DNA of 61,681 nt from UBA11891 sp965658355 (GCA_965658355.1 CBFHRX010000008.1:1-61681); one strand, 5' to 3'; shown: positions 43,619 through 52,704, counted from the first letter of the stretch. Made by a program: numbers and translations. Notes: generated by a model from the sequence alone, not told the origin.

Positions 43619-43909
43619 ATGAGTATATTGATCAAACCAATCATTACAGAAAAGGCGACTGCATCCAGTGAAATGGATAACTGTTATACTTTTTTGGTTG
43701 CTAAGACTTCTAACAAAGTTGAAATCAAAAAGGCAGTAGAAGAAGCCTATGGTGTAGCGGTAGAAACAGTACGTACCATGAATTATGGTCCTAAACGTAA
43801 AGTTCGGTACACGAAAACAGGATTACAAAAAGGCAAAACCAATGCAACTAAGAAAGCAGTAGTGCAGGTAGCAGAAGGGGATGCCATCGATTTTTACAGT
43901 AATTTATAA
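43619..43909 (+). CDS. rplW: 50S ribosomal protein L23
   Basis: This 96-residue protein at the tunnel exit is a docking site for trigger factor and SRP. Family sequences are ILIKPIITEKATASSEMDNC, YTFLVAKTSNKVEIKKAVEE and RTMNYGPKRKVRYTKTG. It follows rplD after 3 nt. Confidence 0.97.
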   Translation: MSILIKPIITEKATASSEMDNCYTFLVAKTSNKVEIKKAVEEAYGVAVETVRTMNYGPKRKVRYTKTGLQKGKTNATKKAVVQVAEGDAIDFYSNL

Positions 43910-43918
43910 GAGCGTCAC

Positions 43919-44743
43919 ATGTCAGTTAGAAAATTAAAACCAACATCCCCGGCGCAGCGTTTTAGAGTAGTAAATGGATTTGACGCCCTTACTACTGACA
44001 AGCCGGAGAAAAGCTTGCTTTCTTCGAAAAAGCGATCTGGGGGAAGAAACAACAAAGGGAAGATGACTGCCCGCCACCGCGGTGGAGGTCATAAAAGAAG
44101 ATACCGTATGGTTGACTTCAAGCGATCTCGTTATGACGTAGCAGCTGAAGTTAAATCCATAGAGTACGATCCAAACCGTTCTGCCTTTATCGCTTTAATC
44201 GAATATAAAGATGGCGAGAAAAGCTATATCATAGCACAGAACGGATTACAGATCGGACAAAAGGTTGTTTCTGGACCTAATTCCTCTCCAGATCTTGGAA
44301 ATGCATTGCCTTTGGCAAACATTCCTTTGGGAACTATCATTTCTTGTATCGAATTACAACCGGGAGCAGGCGCTGTTATTGCGCGTTCTGCTGGAACCTT
44401 TGCGCAGTTAATGGCAAGAGACGGTAAGTTTGCGACCATAAAGATGCCTTCTGGTGAAACACGATTGATTTTGGTTACTTGTATGGCTACTATAGGGGCT
44501 GTATCAAATTCAGATCATCAGTTGATCGTTTCTGGTAAAGCAGGTCGATCAAGATGGTTAGGACGTCGTCCAAGAACAAGACCGGTAGCCATGAACCCTG
44601 TTGATCACCCGATGGGTGGTGGAGAAGGGCGTGCTTCTGGAGGTCACCCTCGTTCTAGAAATGGAATTCCTGCGAAAGGATTTAGAACGCGTTCTAAGAC
44701 AAAATCGACAAATAAATTCATCATCGAACGCAGAAAAAAATAA
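43919..44743 (+). CDS. rplB: 50S ribosomal protein L2
   Basis: This 274-residue protein is needed for subunit joining and peptidyl transfer. It has KKRSGGRNNKGKMTARHRGG, HKRRYRMVDFKR, the conserved histidine loop MNPVDHPMGGGEGRASGGHP, and the basic C-terminus. The length is standard. Confidence 0.98.
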   Translation: MSVRKLKPTSPAQRFRVVNGFDALTTDKPEKSLLSSKKRSGGRNNKGKMTARHRGGGHKRRYRMVDFKRSRYDVAAEVKSIEYDPNRSAFIALIEYKDGEKSYIIAQNGLQIGQKVVSGPNSSPDLGNALPLANIPLGTIISCIELQPGAGAVIARSAGTFAQLMARDGKFATIKMPSGETRLILVTCMATIGAVSNSDHQLIVSGKAGRSRWLGRRPRTRPVAMNPVDHPMGGGEGRASGGHPRSRNGIPAKGFRTRSKTKSTNKFIIERRKK

Positions 44744-44749
44744 GCAGTT

Positions 44750-45028
44750 ATGGCACGTTCACTAAAAAAAGGACCTTACGTACATCACAGTCTTGAGAAA
44801 AAGGTGATGAAAAACGTTGAAGAAAATAAAAAATCAGTAATCAAAACCTGGTCTCGCGCTTCCTTGATCACTCCCGACTTCGTTGGGCAAACGATAGGAG
44901 TGCACAACGGACGCCAGTTTATTCCTGTTTATGTTACAGAAAACATGGTAGGTCATAAGCTAGGAGAATTTTCACCTACACGTTCATTCCGTGGACATGC
45001 AGGGGCAAAAAATAAAGGTAAAAAATAA
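44750..45028 (+). CDS. rpsS: 30S ribosomal protein S19
   Basis: This 92-residue 30S head protein has MARSLKKGPYVHHSLEKKVM, IKTWSRASLITPDFVGQTI, HNGRQFIPVYVTENMVGHKL and GEFSPTRSFRGHAG. It lies 6 nt after rplB. Confidence 0.98.
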   Translation: MARSLKKGPYVHHSLEKKVMKNVEENKKSVIKTWSRASLITPDFVGQTIGVHNGRQFIPVYVTENMVGHKLGEFSPTRSFRGHAGAKNKGKK

Positions 45029-45036
45029 GCTAAGCC

Positions 45037-45441
45037 ATGGGAAATCGTAAAAGACAAAGCGCCGAGGCTCAAAAAGAAGCCAGAAAAACGATGGCTTTCG
45101 CTAAGCTAAACAACTGTCCTACATCACCACGCAAGATGCGTTTGGTTGCCGATCAGGTAAGAGGTGAAGACATAAACAAAGCATTGGCAATTCTAAAGTT
45201 TAGTCCAAAAGAAGCGTCACGCCGTTTGGAGAAACTATTGTTATCAGCAATCGCCAATTGGCAAGCTAAAAATGAAGAAGCCGACCTAGAAGCAGCGGAT
45301 TTATTTGTAAAAGAAATTCGTGTTGACGGAGGCCGAATGCTAAAGCGTTTACGTCCTGCTCCACAAGGTCGTGCACACAGAATTCGCAAAAGATCAAATC
45401 ACGTAACGCTCGTACTGGGAGCCAATAATATTGAAAGTTAA
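45037..45441 (+). CDS. rplV: 50S ribosomal protein L22
   Basis: This 134-residue exit-tunnel protein carries a short basic N-terminal extension (MGNRKRQSAEAQKEARKT) before the usual start AFAKLNNCPTSPRKMRLVAD. The tunnel beta-hairpin region DGGRMLKRLRPAPQGRAHRI is present and intact. An internal start at the MAFAKLNN methionine (45091) is possible; the first ATG is kept because it lies 8 nt after rpsS. Confidence 0.95.
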   Translation: MGNRKRQSAEAQKEARKTMAFAKLNNCPTSPRKMRLVADQVRGEDINKALAILKFSPKEASRRLEKLLLSAIANWQAKNEEADLEAADLFVKEIRVDGGRMLKRLRPAPQGRAHRIRKRSNHVTLVLGANNIES

Positions 45442-45443
45442 TT

Positions 45444-46163
45444 ATGGGACAAAAAACCAATCCAATAGGCAATCGTTTGGGAATCATCCGAGGATGGGAT
45501 TCCAACTGGTACGGTGGGAACGACTACGGTGACAAATTAGCGGAGGATGATAAAATCCGAAAGTATATTCACGCGCGTCTTGCCAAAGCAAGTGTGTCTA
45601 ACGTTATCATCGAACGCACTCTAAAGCTTATCACAGTGACTATTACTACTGCTCGACCAGGTATCATTATCGGGAAAGCGGGGCAAGAAGTCGATAAGCT
45701 AAAAGAAGAATTGAAAAAAATCACAGACAAAGAAGTACAGATCAATATATTCGAGATCAAGCGACCAGAATTAGACGCTCAGTTAGTGGGTGCTAGTGTG
45801 GCGCGTCAAATTGAAAATCGTATCTCTTACCGTCGTGCCATCAAGATGGCCATTGCCGCTGCGATGCGTATGAACGCAGAAGGAATCAAAATTCAGATTT
45901 CAGGGAGATTGAACGGGGCCGAAATGGCGCGTTCAGAATCGTATAAAGACGGTCGTATTCCCTTGTCTACTTTTCGTGCTGATATCGATTATGCTTTGGT
46001 TGAAGCCCATACTACTTACGGCCGCTTAGGTGTAAAAGTGTGGATCATGAAAGGTGAAGTATACGGAAAACGTGAATTGTCCCCTCTAGTTGGAATGTCC
46101 AAAAAGAGTGGCGGTGGCGCTGGAGCTGGTAAAGGAAATAACCGTCAACGTCGTCGTAAATAA
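45444..46163 (+). CDS. rpsC: 30S ribosomal protein S3
   Basis: This 239-residue protein of the mRNA entry site has MGQKTNPIGNRLGIIRGWDS, the KH domain IGKAGQEVDKLKEELKKITD, GRLNGAEMARSESYKDGRIP and TYGRLGVKVWIMKGEVYGKR. The C-terminus is Gly/Lys/Arg-rich. It begins 2 nt after rplV. Confidence 0.98.
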   Translation: MGQKTNPIGNRLGIIRGWDSNWYGGNDYGDKLAEDDKIRKYIHARLAKASVSNVIIERTLKLITVTITTARPGIIIGKAGQEVDKLKEELKKITDKEVQINIFEIKRPELDAQLVGASVARQIENRISYRRAIKMAIAAAMRMNAEGIKIQISGRLNGAEMARSESYKDGRIPLSTFRADIDYALVEAHTTYGRLGVKVWIMKGEVYGKRELSPLVGMSKKSGGGAGAGKGNNRQRRRK

Positions 46164-46186
46164 GAAGAGTTTAAGAGTCAACAGTT

Positions 46187-46606
46187 ATGTTACAACCTAG
46201 AAAAACAAAATTCCGTAAAGCGCAAAAAGGGCGCATGAAAGGAATTTCGCAACGAGGCCATCAACTTTCGAATGGTATGTTTGGAATCAAATCATTGGAT
46301 TCTAAATTCATTACCTCACGACAAATTGAAGCTGCTCGTATTGCCGCCACTCGATATATGAAAAGAGAAGGGCAATTGTGGATTAAAATATTTCCGGATA
46401 AACCCATTACTAAGAAGCCGTTAGAGGTACGTATGGGGAAAGGAAAAGGAGCTCCTGAATATTTCGTGGCTGTCGTAAAGCCTGGACGCGTTTTATTCGA
46501 GATTGCTGGAGTACCCTTAGATGTAGCGAAAGAAGCCCTTCGTTTAGCGGCTCAAAAGCTACCCGTTAAAACAAAATTTGTCATAGCACGCGATTTTGAA
46601 GCTTAA
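46187..46606 (+). CDS. rplP: 50S ribosomal protein L16
   Basis: This 139-residue protein near the A site has MLQPRKTKFRKAQKGRMKGI, the GTAGRHxTRxxKRxGQ-equivalent YMKREGQLWIKIFPDKPITK, and MGKGKGAPEYFVAVVKPGR. The length is standard. Confidence 0.98.
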   Translation: MLQPRKTKFRKAQKGRMKGISQRGHQLSNGMFGIKSLDSKFITSRQIEAARIAATRYMKREGQLWIKIFPDKPITKKPLEVRMGKGKGAPEYFVAVVKPGRVLFEIAGVPLDVAKEALRLAAQKLPVKTKFVIARDFEA

Positions 46607-46615
46607 AATCAATAG

Positions 46616-46804
46616 ATGATGAAACAAAAAGAGATTCAAAACCTATCAAAAGAAGACTTGCAAGACAAGTTAGTGGAAGTGCAAAAGGAATACGACACCT
46701 TACAACTGAATCATGCGATCTCTCCACTGGAGAATCCTGTTCAGCTCCGAACGGTTCGTAGATCGATTGCACGCATAAAAACAGCAATCGCTGCTCATAA
46801 ATAA
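46616..46804 (+). CDS. rpmC: 50S ribosomal protein L29
   Basis: This 62-residue, two-helix protein at the tunnel exit has KEIQNLSKEDLQDKLVEVQK and the C-terminal RTVRRSIARIKTAIA. An ATG one codon downstream (46619) is an equally good start. Confidence 0.95.
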   Translation: MMKQKEIQNLSKEDLQDKLVEVQKEYDTLQLNHAISPLENPVQLRTVRRSIARIKTAIAAHK

Positions 46805-46814
46805 GCCTGAGGAA

Positions 46815-47072
46815 ATGGAAAATAGAAACCTTAGAAAAGAAAGAATTGGAATTGTGACCAGCAATAAAATGGAGAAATCCATCGTTGTGGCCGAAGTAAA
46901 ACGTGTAAAACACCCCATGTATGGGAAATTCGTTTTGAAAACGAAGAAATACGTTGCTCATGACGCTACCAACGATTGTAATATTGGTGACACCGTTAAA
47001 ATAATGGAAACACGACCTCTTAGCAAAAACAAATGCTGGAGATTGGTTGAAATCTTAGAAAGAGCAAAATAA
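46815..47072 (+). CDS. rpsQ: 30S ribosomal protein S17
   Basis: This 85-residue OB-fold protein has NLRKERIGIVTSNKMEKSIV, VKRVKHPMYGKFVLKTKKYV, GDTVKIMETRPLSKNKCW and RLVEILERAK. It ends 1 nt before the rplN start. Confidence 0.98.
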   Translation: MENRNLRKERIGIVTSNKMEKSIVVAEVKRVKHPMYGKFVLKTKKYVAHDATNDCNIGDTVKIMETRPLSKNKCWRLVEILERAK

Positions 47073-47073
47073 A

Positions 47074-47442
47074 ATGGTACAACAAGAATCCAGACTCAAA
47101 GTTGCCGACAATACCGGTGCCAAAGAAGTTTTGACCATCCGCGTTTTGGGAGGTACAAAAAGACGTTATGCCTCCATAGGCGATAAGATTGTCGTGACCG
47201 TAAAAGACGCGTCTCCTTCAGGTACAGTGAAAAAAGGGCAAGTATCAACTGCCGTAGTCGTGCGTACTACTAAAGAAGTTCGCCGACCCGATGGTTCCTA
47301 TATCCGTTTTGATGACAATGCTTGTGTATTGCTCAACCCCACGGGAGAAATGCGAGGAACTCGTGTTTTTGGTCCTGTGGCACGTGAATTGCGGGACAAG
47401 CAGTTTATGAAAATTGTTTCACTAGCACCAGAGGTGCTTTAA
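47074..47442 (+). CDS. rplN: 50S ribosomal protein L14
   Basis: This 122-residue protein has MVQQESRLKVADNTGAKEVL, KKGQVSTAVVVRTTKEVRRP and GTRVFGPVARELRDKQFMKI. It opens the spc section. The length is standard. Confidence 0.98.
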   Translation: MVQQESRLKVADNTGAKEVLTIRVLGGTKRRYASIGDKIVVTVKDASPSGTVKKGQVSTAVVVRTTKEVRRPDGSYIRFDDNACVLLNPTGEMRGTRVFGPVARELRDKQFMKIVSLAPEVL

Positions 47443-47453
47443 GCTAAGATCCT

Positions 47454-47765
47454 ATGTCAAAGATAAAGATCAAAAAAGGAGATAAAGTGCAAGTTATTGC
47501 CGGGGCCCATAAAGGTTCCGAAGGAACAGTACTGAAAATATTAGTAGCCCATAATAAAGCTATTGTGGAAGGGGTTAACCTCGTCAAAAAACACAACAAG
47601 CCTAGCGCTCAGAATCCACAAGGAGGTATTGCTGAAAAAGAAGCGCCTATCCAAATATCAAATCTTTCCTTGCTAACCGCTGATGGGCAACCCACACGTG
47701 TCGGTTTTAGAATGGAAGAGGGAGTTAAAGTTCGCTATGCTAAAAAATCTAACGAAGTCCTATAA
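47454..47765 (+). CDS. rplX: 50S ribosomal protein L24
   Basis: This 103-residue protein has an N-terminal KOW motif (KKGDKVQVIAGAHKGSEGTV), VEGVNLVKKHNKPSAQNPQG and GIAEKEAPIQISNL. It initiates 50S assembly. Confidence 0.97.
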   Translation: MSKIKIKKGDKVQVIAGAHKGSEGTVLKILVAHNKAIVEGVNLVKKHNKPSAQNPQGGIAEKEAPIQISNLSLLTADGQPTRVGFRMEEGVKVRYAKKSNEVL

Positions 47766-47768
47766 GTC

Positions 47769-48320
47769 ATGAGTTACGTTCCTAGACTAAAACAAGAATA
47801 CAAAGACCGTATCATTAACAGTCTTAAAGAAGAATTTGGTTACAAAAGCATTATGCAAGTACCCAAGCTAGAAAAGATTGTCTTGAGCCGCGGTGTTGGA
47901 CAGGCTGTAGCCGATAAAAAATTAATTGACCATGCTTTGGAAGAGCTTACTGCTATCAGTGGCCAGAAAGCTGTGTCTACACTATCGAAAAAAGATGTTG
48001 CTTCCTTTAAGTTACGTAAAGGAATGCCCATCGGTGCAAAAGTGACCCTAAGAGGAGAGCGTATGTACGAATTCTTAGATCGATTGGTGACAACTGCACT
48101 TCCTCGTGTACGTGATTTCCGCGGTGTAAAAGCGACTGGATTCGACGGTAGAGGAAACTACAACTTAGGGATTACAGAGCAAATCATTTTTCCTGAGATT
48201 GATATTGATAAAGTAAACAAAATATCAGGTATGGACATCACATTTGTGACGTCAGCACCTACAGACAAAGAAGCTAAATCACTATTACAAGAATTGGGAT
48301 TACCCTTTCAAAAGAATTAA
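47769..48320 (+). CDS. rplE: 50S ribosomal protein L5
   Basis: This 183-residue protein contacts 5S rRNA and P-site tRNA. It has YVPRLKQEYKDRIINSLKEE, PKLEKIVLSRGVGQAVADKK, RDFRGVKATGFDGRGNYNLG and TEQIIFPEIDID. The length is standard. Confidence 0.98.
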   Translation: MSYVPRLKQEYKDRIINSLKEEFGYKSIMQVPKLEKIVLSRGVGQAVADKKLIDHALEELTAISGQKAVSTLSKKDVASFKLRKGMPIGAKVTLRGERMYEFLDRLVTTALPRVRDFRGVKATGFDGRGNYNLGITEQIIFPEIDIDKVNKISGMDITFVTSAPTDKEAKSLLQELGLPFQKN

Positions 48321-48322
48321 TT

Positions 48323-48592
48323 ATGGCAAAAGAATCCATGAAAGCTCGTGAAGTGAAACGAGCAAAAATGGTTGCAAAATATGCAGCAAAAAGAAAGGCC
48401 TTAAAAGAAGCAGGCGATTACGAAGCGCTACAAAAGCTTCCCAAAAATGCCTCTCCGATCCGTATGCACAATCGATGTAAACTTACAGGGAGACCTAAAG
48501 GGTATATGCGACAGTTTGGAATTTCAAGGGTCACTTTCCGAGAAATGGCCAACAAAGGTTTGATTCCAGGAGTAACTAAAGCCAGCTGGTAG
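48323..48592 (+). CDS. rpsN: 30S ribosomal protein S14, zinc-independent form
   Basis: This 89-residue S14 is the long type without CxxC zinc knuckles; it has one Cys, in RMHNRCKLTGRPKGYMRQFG. The C-terminus ISRVTFREMANKGLIPGVTK is standard. It lies 2 nt after rplE. Confidence 0.97.
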   Translation: MAKESMKAREVKRAKMVAKYAAKRKALKEAGDYEALQKLPKNASPIRMHNRCKLTGRPKGYMRQFGISRVTFREMANKGLIPGVTKASW

Positions 48593-48606
48593 TAAAAAAG
48601 AGCATT

Positions 48607-49008
48607 ATGTACACAGATCCAATTGCAGATTATTTGACACGAATCCGAAATGCGAACGCCGCTGGTCACAGGGTAGTCGATATTCCGGCTTCTAAATTGA
48701 AGAAAGAGATTACGAAAATCTTATTCGATCAAGGTTATATTCTTAGCTATAAGTTTGAGGATACCGCAAATCACCAAGGAAATATTAAAATTGCCTTGAA
48801 ATACGATAAGCTTACGAAAGAGCCCGTTATAAAAGCATTGCAAAGAATTAGTACACCAGGTCTACGAAAGTATACCGGTTCCGATTCACTACCTCGAATC
48901 CTGAATGGATTAGGTGTTGCAATCGTTTCCACTTCCAAAGGAGTGATGACAGGTAAGCAAGCGACAACTGAAAATGTAGGGGGCGAATTAATTTGTTACG
49001 TCTACTAA
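48607..49008 (+). CDS. rpsH: 30S ribosomal protein S8
   Basis: This 133-residue protein has MYTDPIADYLTRIRNANAAG, LKRISTPGLR-equivalent LQRISTPGLRKYTGSDSLPR, and VSTSKGVMTGKQATTENVGG with GELICYVY at the end. In E. coli S8 represses the spc operon; no leader for this was looked for beyond the intergenic gaps. Confidence 0.98.
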   Translation: MYTDPIADYLTRIRNANAAGHRVVDIPASKLKKEITKILFDQGYILSYKFEDTANHQGNIKIALKYDKLTKEPVIKALQRISTPGLRKYTGSDSLPRILNGLGVAIVSTSKGVMTGKQATTENVGGELICYVY

Positions 49009-49023
49009 AAAAAGAATCGAATT

Positions 49024-49566
49024 ATGTCTAGAATAGGAAAAAATCCCATAGCAATTCCAGAAGGCGTTACTGTTACCATAGAGCCAAACATTGTCACAGT
49101 AAAAGGGAAATTAGGAGAATTAAGCCAAGCTTATGATACCATTACGGTAGCAGAGGAAGAGGGTTTTCTTTTGGTAAGTCGTGCTTCTGAAACAAAAGAA
49201 TACAAAGCCAAACACGGTCTGTATCGCGCTTTGTTTGCCAATATGATTCAAGGTGTTAGTGAAGGCTATACAAAAGAGCTTGAACTGGTTGGGGTAGGGT
49301 ATCGTGCTAGTCACCAAGGTCAAAAATTGGATCTCGCACTCGGATACTCACACAATATAGTGTTGGATATTGCGCCGGAAGTAAAAGTAGATACAGTATC
49401 TGAGAAAGGAAAAAACCCTATTGTTAAACTCAGTTCTTATGACAAACAATTGGTAGGATATGTAGCGGCTAAAATCCGTTCTTTCCGAAAACCAGAACCT
49501 TATAAAGGAAAAGGGGTCAAGTTTGTTGGTGAAATAATAAGAAGAAAAGCAGGTAAATCAGCATAA
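49024..49566 (+). CDS. rplF: 50S ribosomal protein L6
   Basis: This 180-residue, two-domain protein has SRIGKNPIAIPEGVTVTIEP, FANMIQGVSEGYTKELELVG and VGYRASHQGQKLDLALGYSH. The C-terminal RKPEPYKGKGVKFVGEIIRR is canonical. Confidence 0.98.
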   Translation: MSRIGKNPIAIPEGVTVTIEPNIVTVKGKLGELSQAYDTITVAEEEGFLLVSRASETKEYKAKHGLYRALFANMIQGVSEGYTKELELVGVGYRASHQGQKLDLALGYSHNIVLDIAPEVKVDTVSEKGKNPIVKLSSYDKQLVGYVAAKIRSFRKPEPYKGKGVKFVGEIIRRKAGKSA

Positions 49567-49575
49567 TAGAGCACT

Positions 49576-49926
49576 ATGGCACTATCAAAATCAGAACGAA
49601 GAAATCGTATTCATTTTAGAATACGCAAGACAATAAACGGCACTGCCAATGCACCCCGTTTATCTGTCTTTAGAAGCAATAAAGAAATTTATGCGCAGTT
49701 AATTGATGACGTGAATGGAATCACCCTAGCTTCCGCCTCTTCAAGAGAAGAGAGTGTAAAAGCATCAGGTAAGATTGAAACAGCGCAACAAGTAGGTAAA
49801 TTATTAGCAGAAAGAGGCCAAAAGGCAGGTATAGAAACGGTTCGTTTCGACAGAAGCGGATATCTTTACCACGGTCGTATTAAAGCGCTTGCTGATGGTG
49901 CCCGTGAAAGTGGATTAAAATTTTAA
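49576..49926 (+). CDS. rplR: 50S ribosomal protein L18
   Basis: This 116-residue 5S rRNA-binding protein has RRNRIHFRIRKTINGTANAP, RLSVFRSNKEIYAQLIDDVN and FDRSGYLYHGRIKALADGAR. It lies 9 nt after rplF. Confidence 0.98.
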   Translation: MALSKSERRNRIHFRIRKTINGTANAPRLSVFRSNKEIYAQLIDDVNGITLASASSREESVKASGKIETAQQVGKLLAERGQKAGIETVRFDRSGYLYHGRIKALADGARESGLKF

Positions 49927-49935
49927 ACAGCAACG

Positions 49936-50460
49936 ATGTATCAGAATTATAAAAATATTGAATTGGTAAAACCTGCTGGACTCGATCTTAAAGATCGTTT
50001 AGTAGGAGTACAAAGAGTAACCAAAGTAACAAAAGGGGGACGTACGTTTGGTTTTTCTGCTATCGTTGTTGTCGGAGACGAAAATGGGGTAGTGGGTCAA
50101 GGACTCGGAAAGTCTAAAGAAGTTGCAGAAGCAATCTCTAAGGCCGTTGAAGACGCAAAAAAGAACTTAGTTCGTATTCCTATTGAAAAAGGAACTGTAC
50201 CCCACGAACAAAAAGGAAAATACGGAGGAGCTCGCGTGTTTTTAAAACCTGCCTCTGAAGGGACAGGAGTTATAGCCGGTGGTGCTGTACGTGCCGTATT
50301 GGAAGCCGTTGGTGTTCACAACGTACTTTCTAAATCCCAAGGATCATCCAACCCTCACAACGTGGTAAAAGCAACTTTTGATGCTTTATTGCAATTGCGT
50401 AACCCCCTTATGGTGGCCAAGCAAAGAGGTATTTCATTGGACAAAGTTTTTAACGGATAA
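49936..50460 (+). CDS. rpsE: 30S ribosomal protein S5
   Basis: This 174-residue fidelity and mRNA-helicase protein has LKDRLVGVQRVTKVTKGGRT, FGFSAIVVVGDENGVVGQGL, GKSKEVAEAISKAVEDAKKN and the loop region KPASEGTGVIAGGAVRAVLE. It starts directly with YQNYKNIELVKPAGLDLKDR, as in other Bacteroidota. Confidence 0.97.
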   Translation: MYQNYKNIELVKPAGLDLKDRLVGVQRVTKVTKGGRTFGFSAIVVVGDENGVVGQGLGKSKEVAEAISKAVEDAKKNLVRIPIEKGTVPHEQKGKYGGARVFLKPASEGTGVIAGGAVRAVLEAVGVHNVLSKSQGSSNPHNVVKATFDALLQLRNPLMVAKQRGISLDKVFNG

Positions 50461-50470
50461 GCCCTTACTT

Positions 50471-50650
50471 ATGTCACAGATAAAAATAACACAGGTTAGA
50501 AGTAGCATCAAACGTATTCAGTCTCAAAAAAGAACGCTAGAAGCGCTCGGTCTAAGAGGGATTGGTAAAGAAGTTACGCACGAAGCTACCCCTTCCATTT
50601 TAGGAATGGTAGCGAAAGTAGAACACTTAGTTTCAGTAACAGAAGCATAA
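50471..50650 (+). CDS. rpmD: 50S ribosomal protein L30
   Basis: This 59-residue protein has SQIKITQVRSSIKRIQSQKR and LEALGLRGIGKEVTHEATPS. The open frame extends upstream to 50378 inside rpsE, but the ATG at 50471 gives the normal L30 length and sits 10 nt after the rpsE stop. Confidence 0.96.
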   Translation: MSQIKITQVRSSIKRIQSQKRTLEALGLRGIGKEVTHEATPSILGMVAKVEHLVSVTEA

Positions 50651-50661
50651 AGATTTAGAAG

Positions 50662-51114
50662 ATGAGTTTACAAAATTTAAGCCCAGCAGCAGGGTCGACA
50701 CATAAAAACAACAAACGCGTAGGACGCGGACAAGGTTCTGGAAAAGGGGGTACTGCTACTCGTGGTCACAAAGGAGCAAAGTCTCGATCTGGATATTCCA
50801 AGAAGATTGGTTTTGAAGGTGGACAGATGCCGCTGCAAAGACGGGTTCCCAAGTTTGGATTTAAAAACATCAATAGAAAAGAGTATCAAGGGGTAAACCT
50901 AGATGTACTACAATCACTCTTTGATGCCAAAAAAATCAAGAAAGAAGTATCTATTGATACTCTTATTGAGTTGCGTTTAGTTGGAAAAAATGATTTGGTT
51001 AAGATTTTAGGCCGTGGCACCTTAGAGGCAGGTCTAAAAGTAGAAGCCCATAAATTTACAGCCTCTGCACAAGCCGCTATCGAAGCAGCCGGTGGAGAAG
51101 CAGTAACGATCTAA
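50662..51114 (+). CDS. rplO: 50S ribosomal protein L15
   Basis: This 150-residue protein has NLSPAAGSTHKNNKRVGRGQ, GSGKGGTATRGHKGAKSRSG and FEGGQMPLQRRVPKFGFKNI. It lies 11 nt after rpmD and 9 nt before secY. Confidence 0.98.
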   Translation: MSLQNLSPAAGSTHKNNKRVGRGQGSGKGGTATRGHKGAKSRSGYSKKIGFEGGQMPLQRRVPKFGFKNINRKEYQGVNLDVLQSLFDAKKIKKEVSIDTLIELRLVGKNDLVKILGRGTLEAGLKVEAHKFTASAQAAIEAAGGEAVTI

Positions 51115-51123
51115 TTAAGACGA

Positions 51124-52479
51124 ATGAAGAACTTTTTAGAAACCCTTTTGAATATCTATAACATCAAAGAACTCCGTGAACGCATCGGAACTACTTTGAT
51201 TATTTTATTGATTTACCGTTTAGGAGCTCAGATTGTTTTGCCTGGAATCGATTCCGTGCAATTATCTGAATTGACAAGCCGTACTGATGGAGGTGGCTTA
51301 TTAGGTATTCTAAATGCTTTTACAGGAGGTGCTTTTGCAAATGCGTCTGTATTTGCACTTGGAATTATGCCCTACATATCAGCTTCTATTGTGGTTCAGC
51401 TTATGGGGATCGCTATACCTTATCTTCAAAAGCTTCAAAAGGAAGGCGAAAGTGGTCGTAAACAACTCAATCAAATAACACGTTGGTTAACTATTTTAAT
51501 ATGTGTGGTTCAAGCACCTGCCTATCTTTACGGATTAAGCGCTCTTGGAGTGCCTGATAGTGCCTTTATCCTTGGACGTGGTCCTTTGTTTATGATTTCG
51601 TCTGTCATCATCTTAGTCACAGGAACCATTTTTGCCATGTGGTTGGGTGAAAAAATTACAGATAAAGGAATTGGAAATGGAATCTCCCTTTTAATTATGG
51701 TAGGGATCATCGCCAACTTACCTTTATCCTTTACACAAGAATTGGTGTCTCGCGTTAGTGAGAACAACGGAGGACTGATGTTGGTCCTAATTGAGCTTGT
51801 CTTGTGGATTGTAATCATCATCTTAAGCATTCTACTGGTTATGGCAGTGCGGCAGATACCCGTTCAGTATGCCAGAAGAACTGCAGGAGGAGCGAACGAA
51901 CAAAACGTTTTTGGATCCCGACAGTACATTCCTCTAAAATTAAACGCCTCCGGTGTGATGCCCATCATATTTGCACAAGCCATCATGTTTGCGCCCGCAT
52001 ACCTAGGACGTTTGATGGGAGATTCTGATGCTGGGCAGTGGATGCAAACCAATTTCTCTGATATTTTTGGTCTTTGGTATAATATACTATTTGCTACCTT
52101 GATTATCGTATTTACTTATTTCTATACGGCCATTACAGTGCCCACCAATAAAATGTCTGACGATCTTAAAAGAAGTGGTGGTTTTGTGCCGGGGATTCGT
52201 CCGGGTAATGAAACGGCCGATTTCTTAGATACCGTAATGTCCCATATCACTTTCCCAGGATCTTTATTTTTGGCAGCATTAGCAGTATTTCCTGCTGTTG
52301 TTGTAAAATTGATTGGAATGCAACAAGGCTGGGCCCTCTTTTACGGAGGTACGTCTTTGTTGATTATGGTAGGAGTCGCTATTGATACCGTTCAACAAGT
52401 CAACTCCTATTTGCTAAACCGTCATTATGATGGTTTGATGAAAACTGGTAAAACCCGAAGAACAACAACGACCTCATAA
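51124..52479 (+). CDS. secY: Protein translocase subunit SecY
   Basis: This 451-residue pore subunit of the SecYEG translocon has ten predicted membrane segments. Visible are IYRLGAQIVLPGIDSVQLSE, the plug region GGGLLGILNAFTGGAFANAS, GIMPYISASIVVQLMGIAIP, and the cytoplasmic loop RRTAGGANEQNVFGSRQYIP. RSGGFVPGIRPGNETADFLD is also typical. Its TAA stop overlaps the infA ATG by one base. Confidence 0.98.
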   Translation: MKNFLETLLNIYNIKELRERIGTTLIILLIYRLGAQIVLPGIDSVQLSELTSRTDGGGLLGILNAFTGGAFANASVFALGIMPYISASIVVQLMGIAIPYLQKLQKEGESGRKQLNQITRWLTILICVVQAPAYLYGLSALGVPDSAFILGRGPLFMISSVIILVTGTIFAMWLGEKITDKGIGNGISLLIMVGIIANLPLSFTQELVSRVSENNGGLMLVLIELVLWIVIIILSILLVMAVRQIPVQYARRTAGGANEQNVFGSRQYIPLKLNASGVMPIIFAQAIMFAPAYLGRLMGDSDAGQWMQTNFSDIFGLWYNILFATLIIVFTYFYTAITVPTNKMSDDLKRSGGFVPGIRPGNETADFLDTVMSHITFPGSLFLAALAVFPAVVVKLIGMQQGWALFYGGTSLLIMVGVAIDTVQQVNSYLLNRHYDGLMKTGKTRRTTTTS

Positions 52480-52694
52480 TGGCAAAACAAGCTGCAATAG
52501 AACAAGAAGGAACGATCATTGAAGCATTATCAAATGCTATGTTTCGTGTTGAATTGGAAAACGGGCATGTTGTAACAGCGCATATATCAGGTAAAATGCG
52601 ATTGCACTACATAAAATTATTACCTGGTGATAAAGTTAAATTAGAAATGAGTCCTTACGATTTAACCAAAGCAAGGATCACCTATAGATTTTAA
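52479..52694 (+). CDS. infA: Translation initiation factor IF-1
   Basis: This 71-residue S1-fold factor binds the A site during initiation. It has KQAAIEQEGTIIEALSNAMF, RVELENGHVVTAHISGKMRL and LPGDKVKLEMSPYDLTKARI. It starts on the last base of the secY stop (TAATG), so the two are probably translationally coupled. Confidence 0.97.
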   Translation: MAKQAAIEQEGTIIEALSNAMFRVELENGHVVTAHISGKMRLHYIKLLPGDKVKLEMSPYDLTKARITYRF

Positions 52695-52704
52695 AAAAGA
52701 ACTA

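Noticed and set aside
46581..46961. A 126-codon open frame on the minus strand opposite rpmC and rpsQ
   Set aside because: Both plus-strand genes are certain ribosomal proteins, and the antisense frame shows no motif or start signal.
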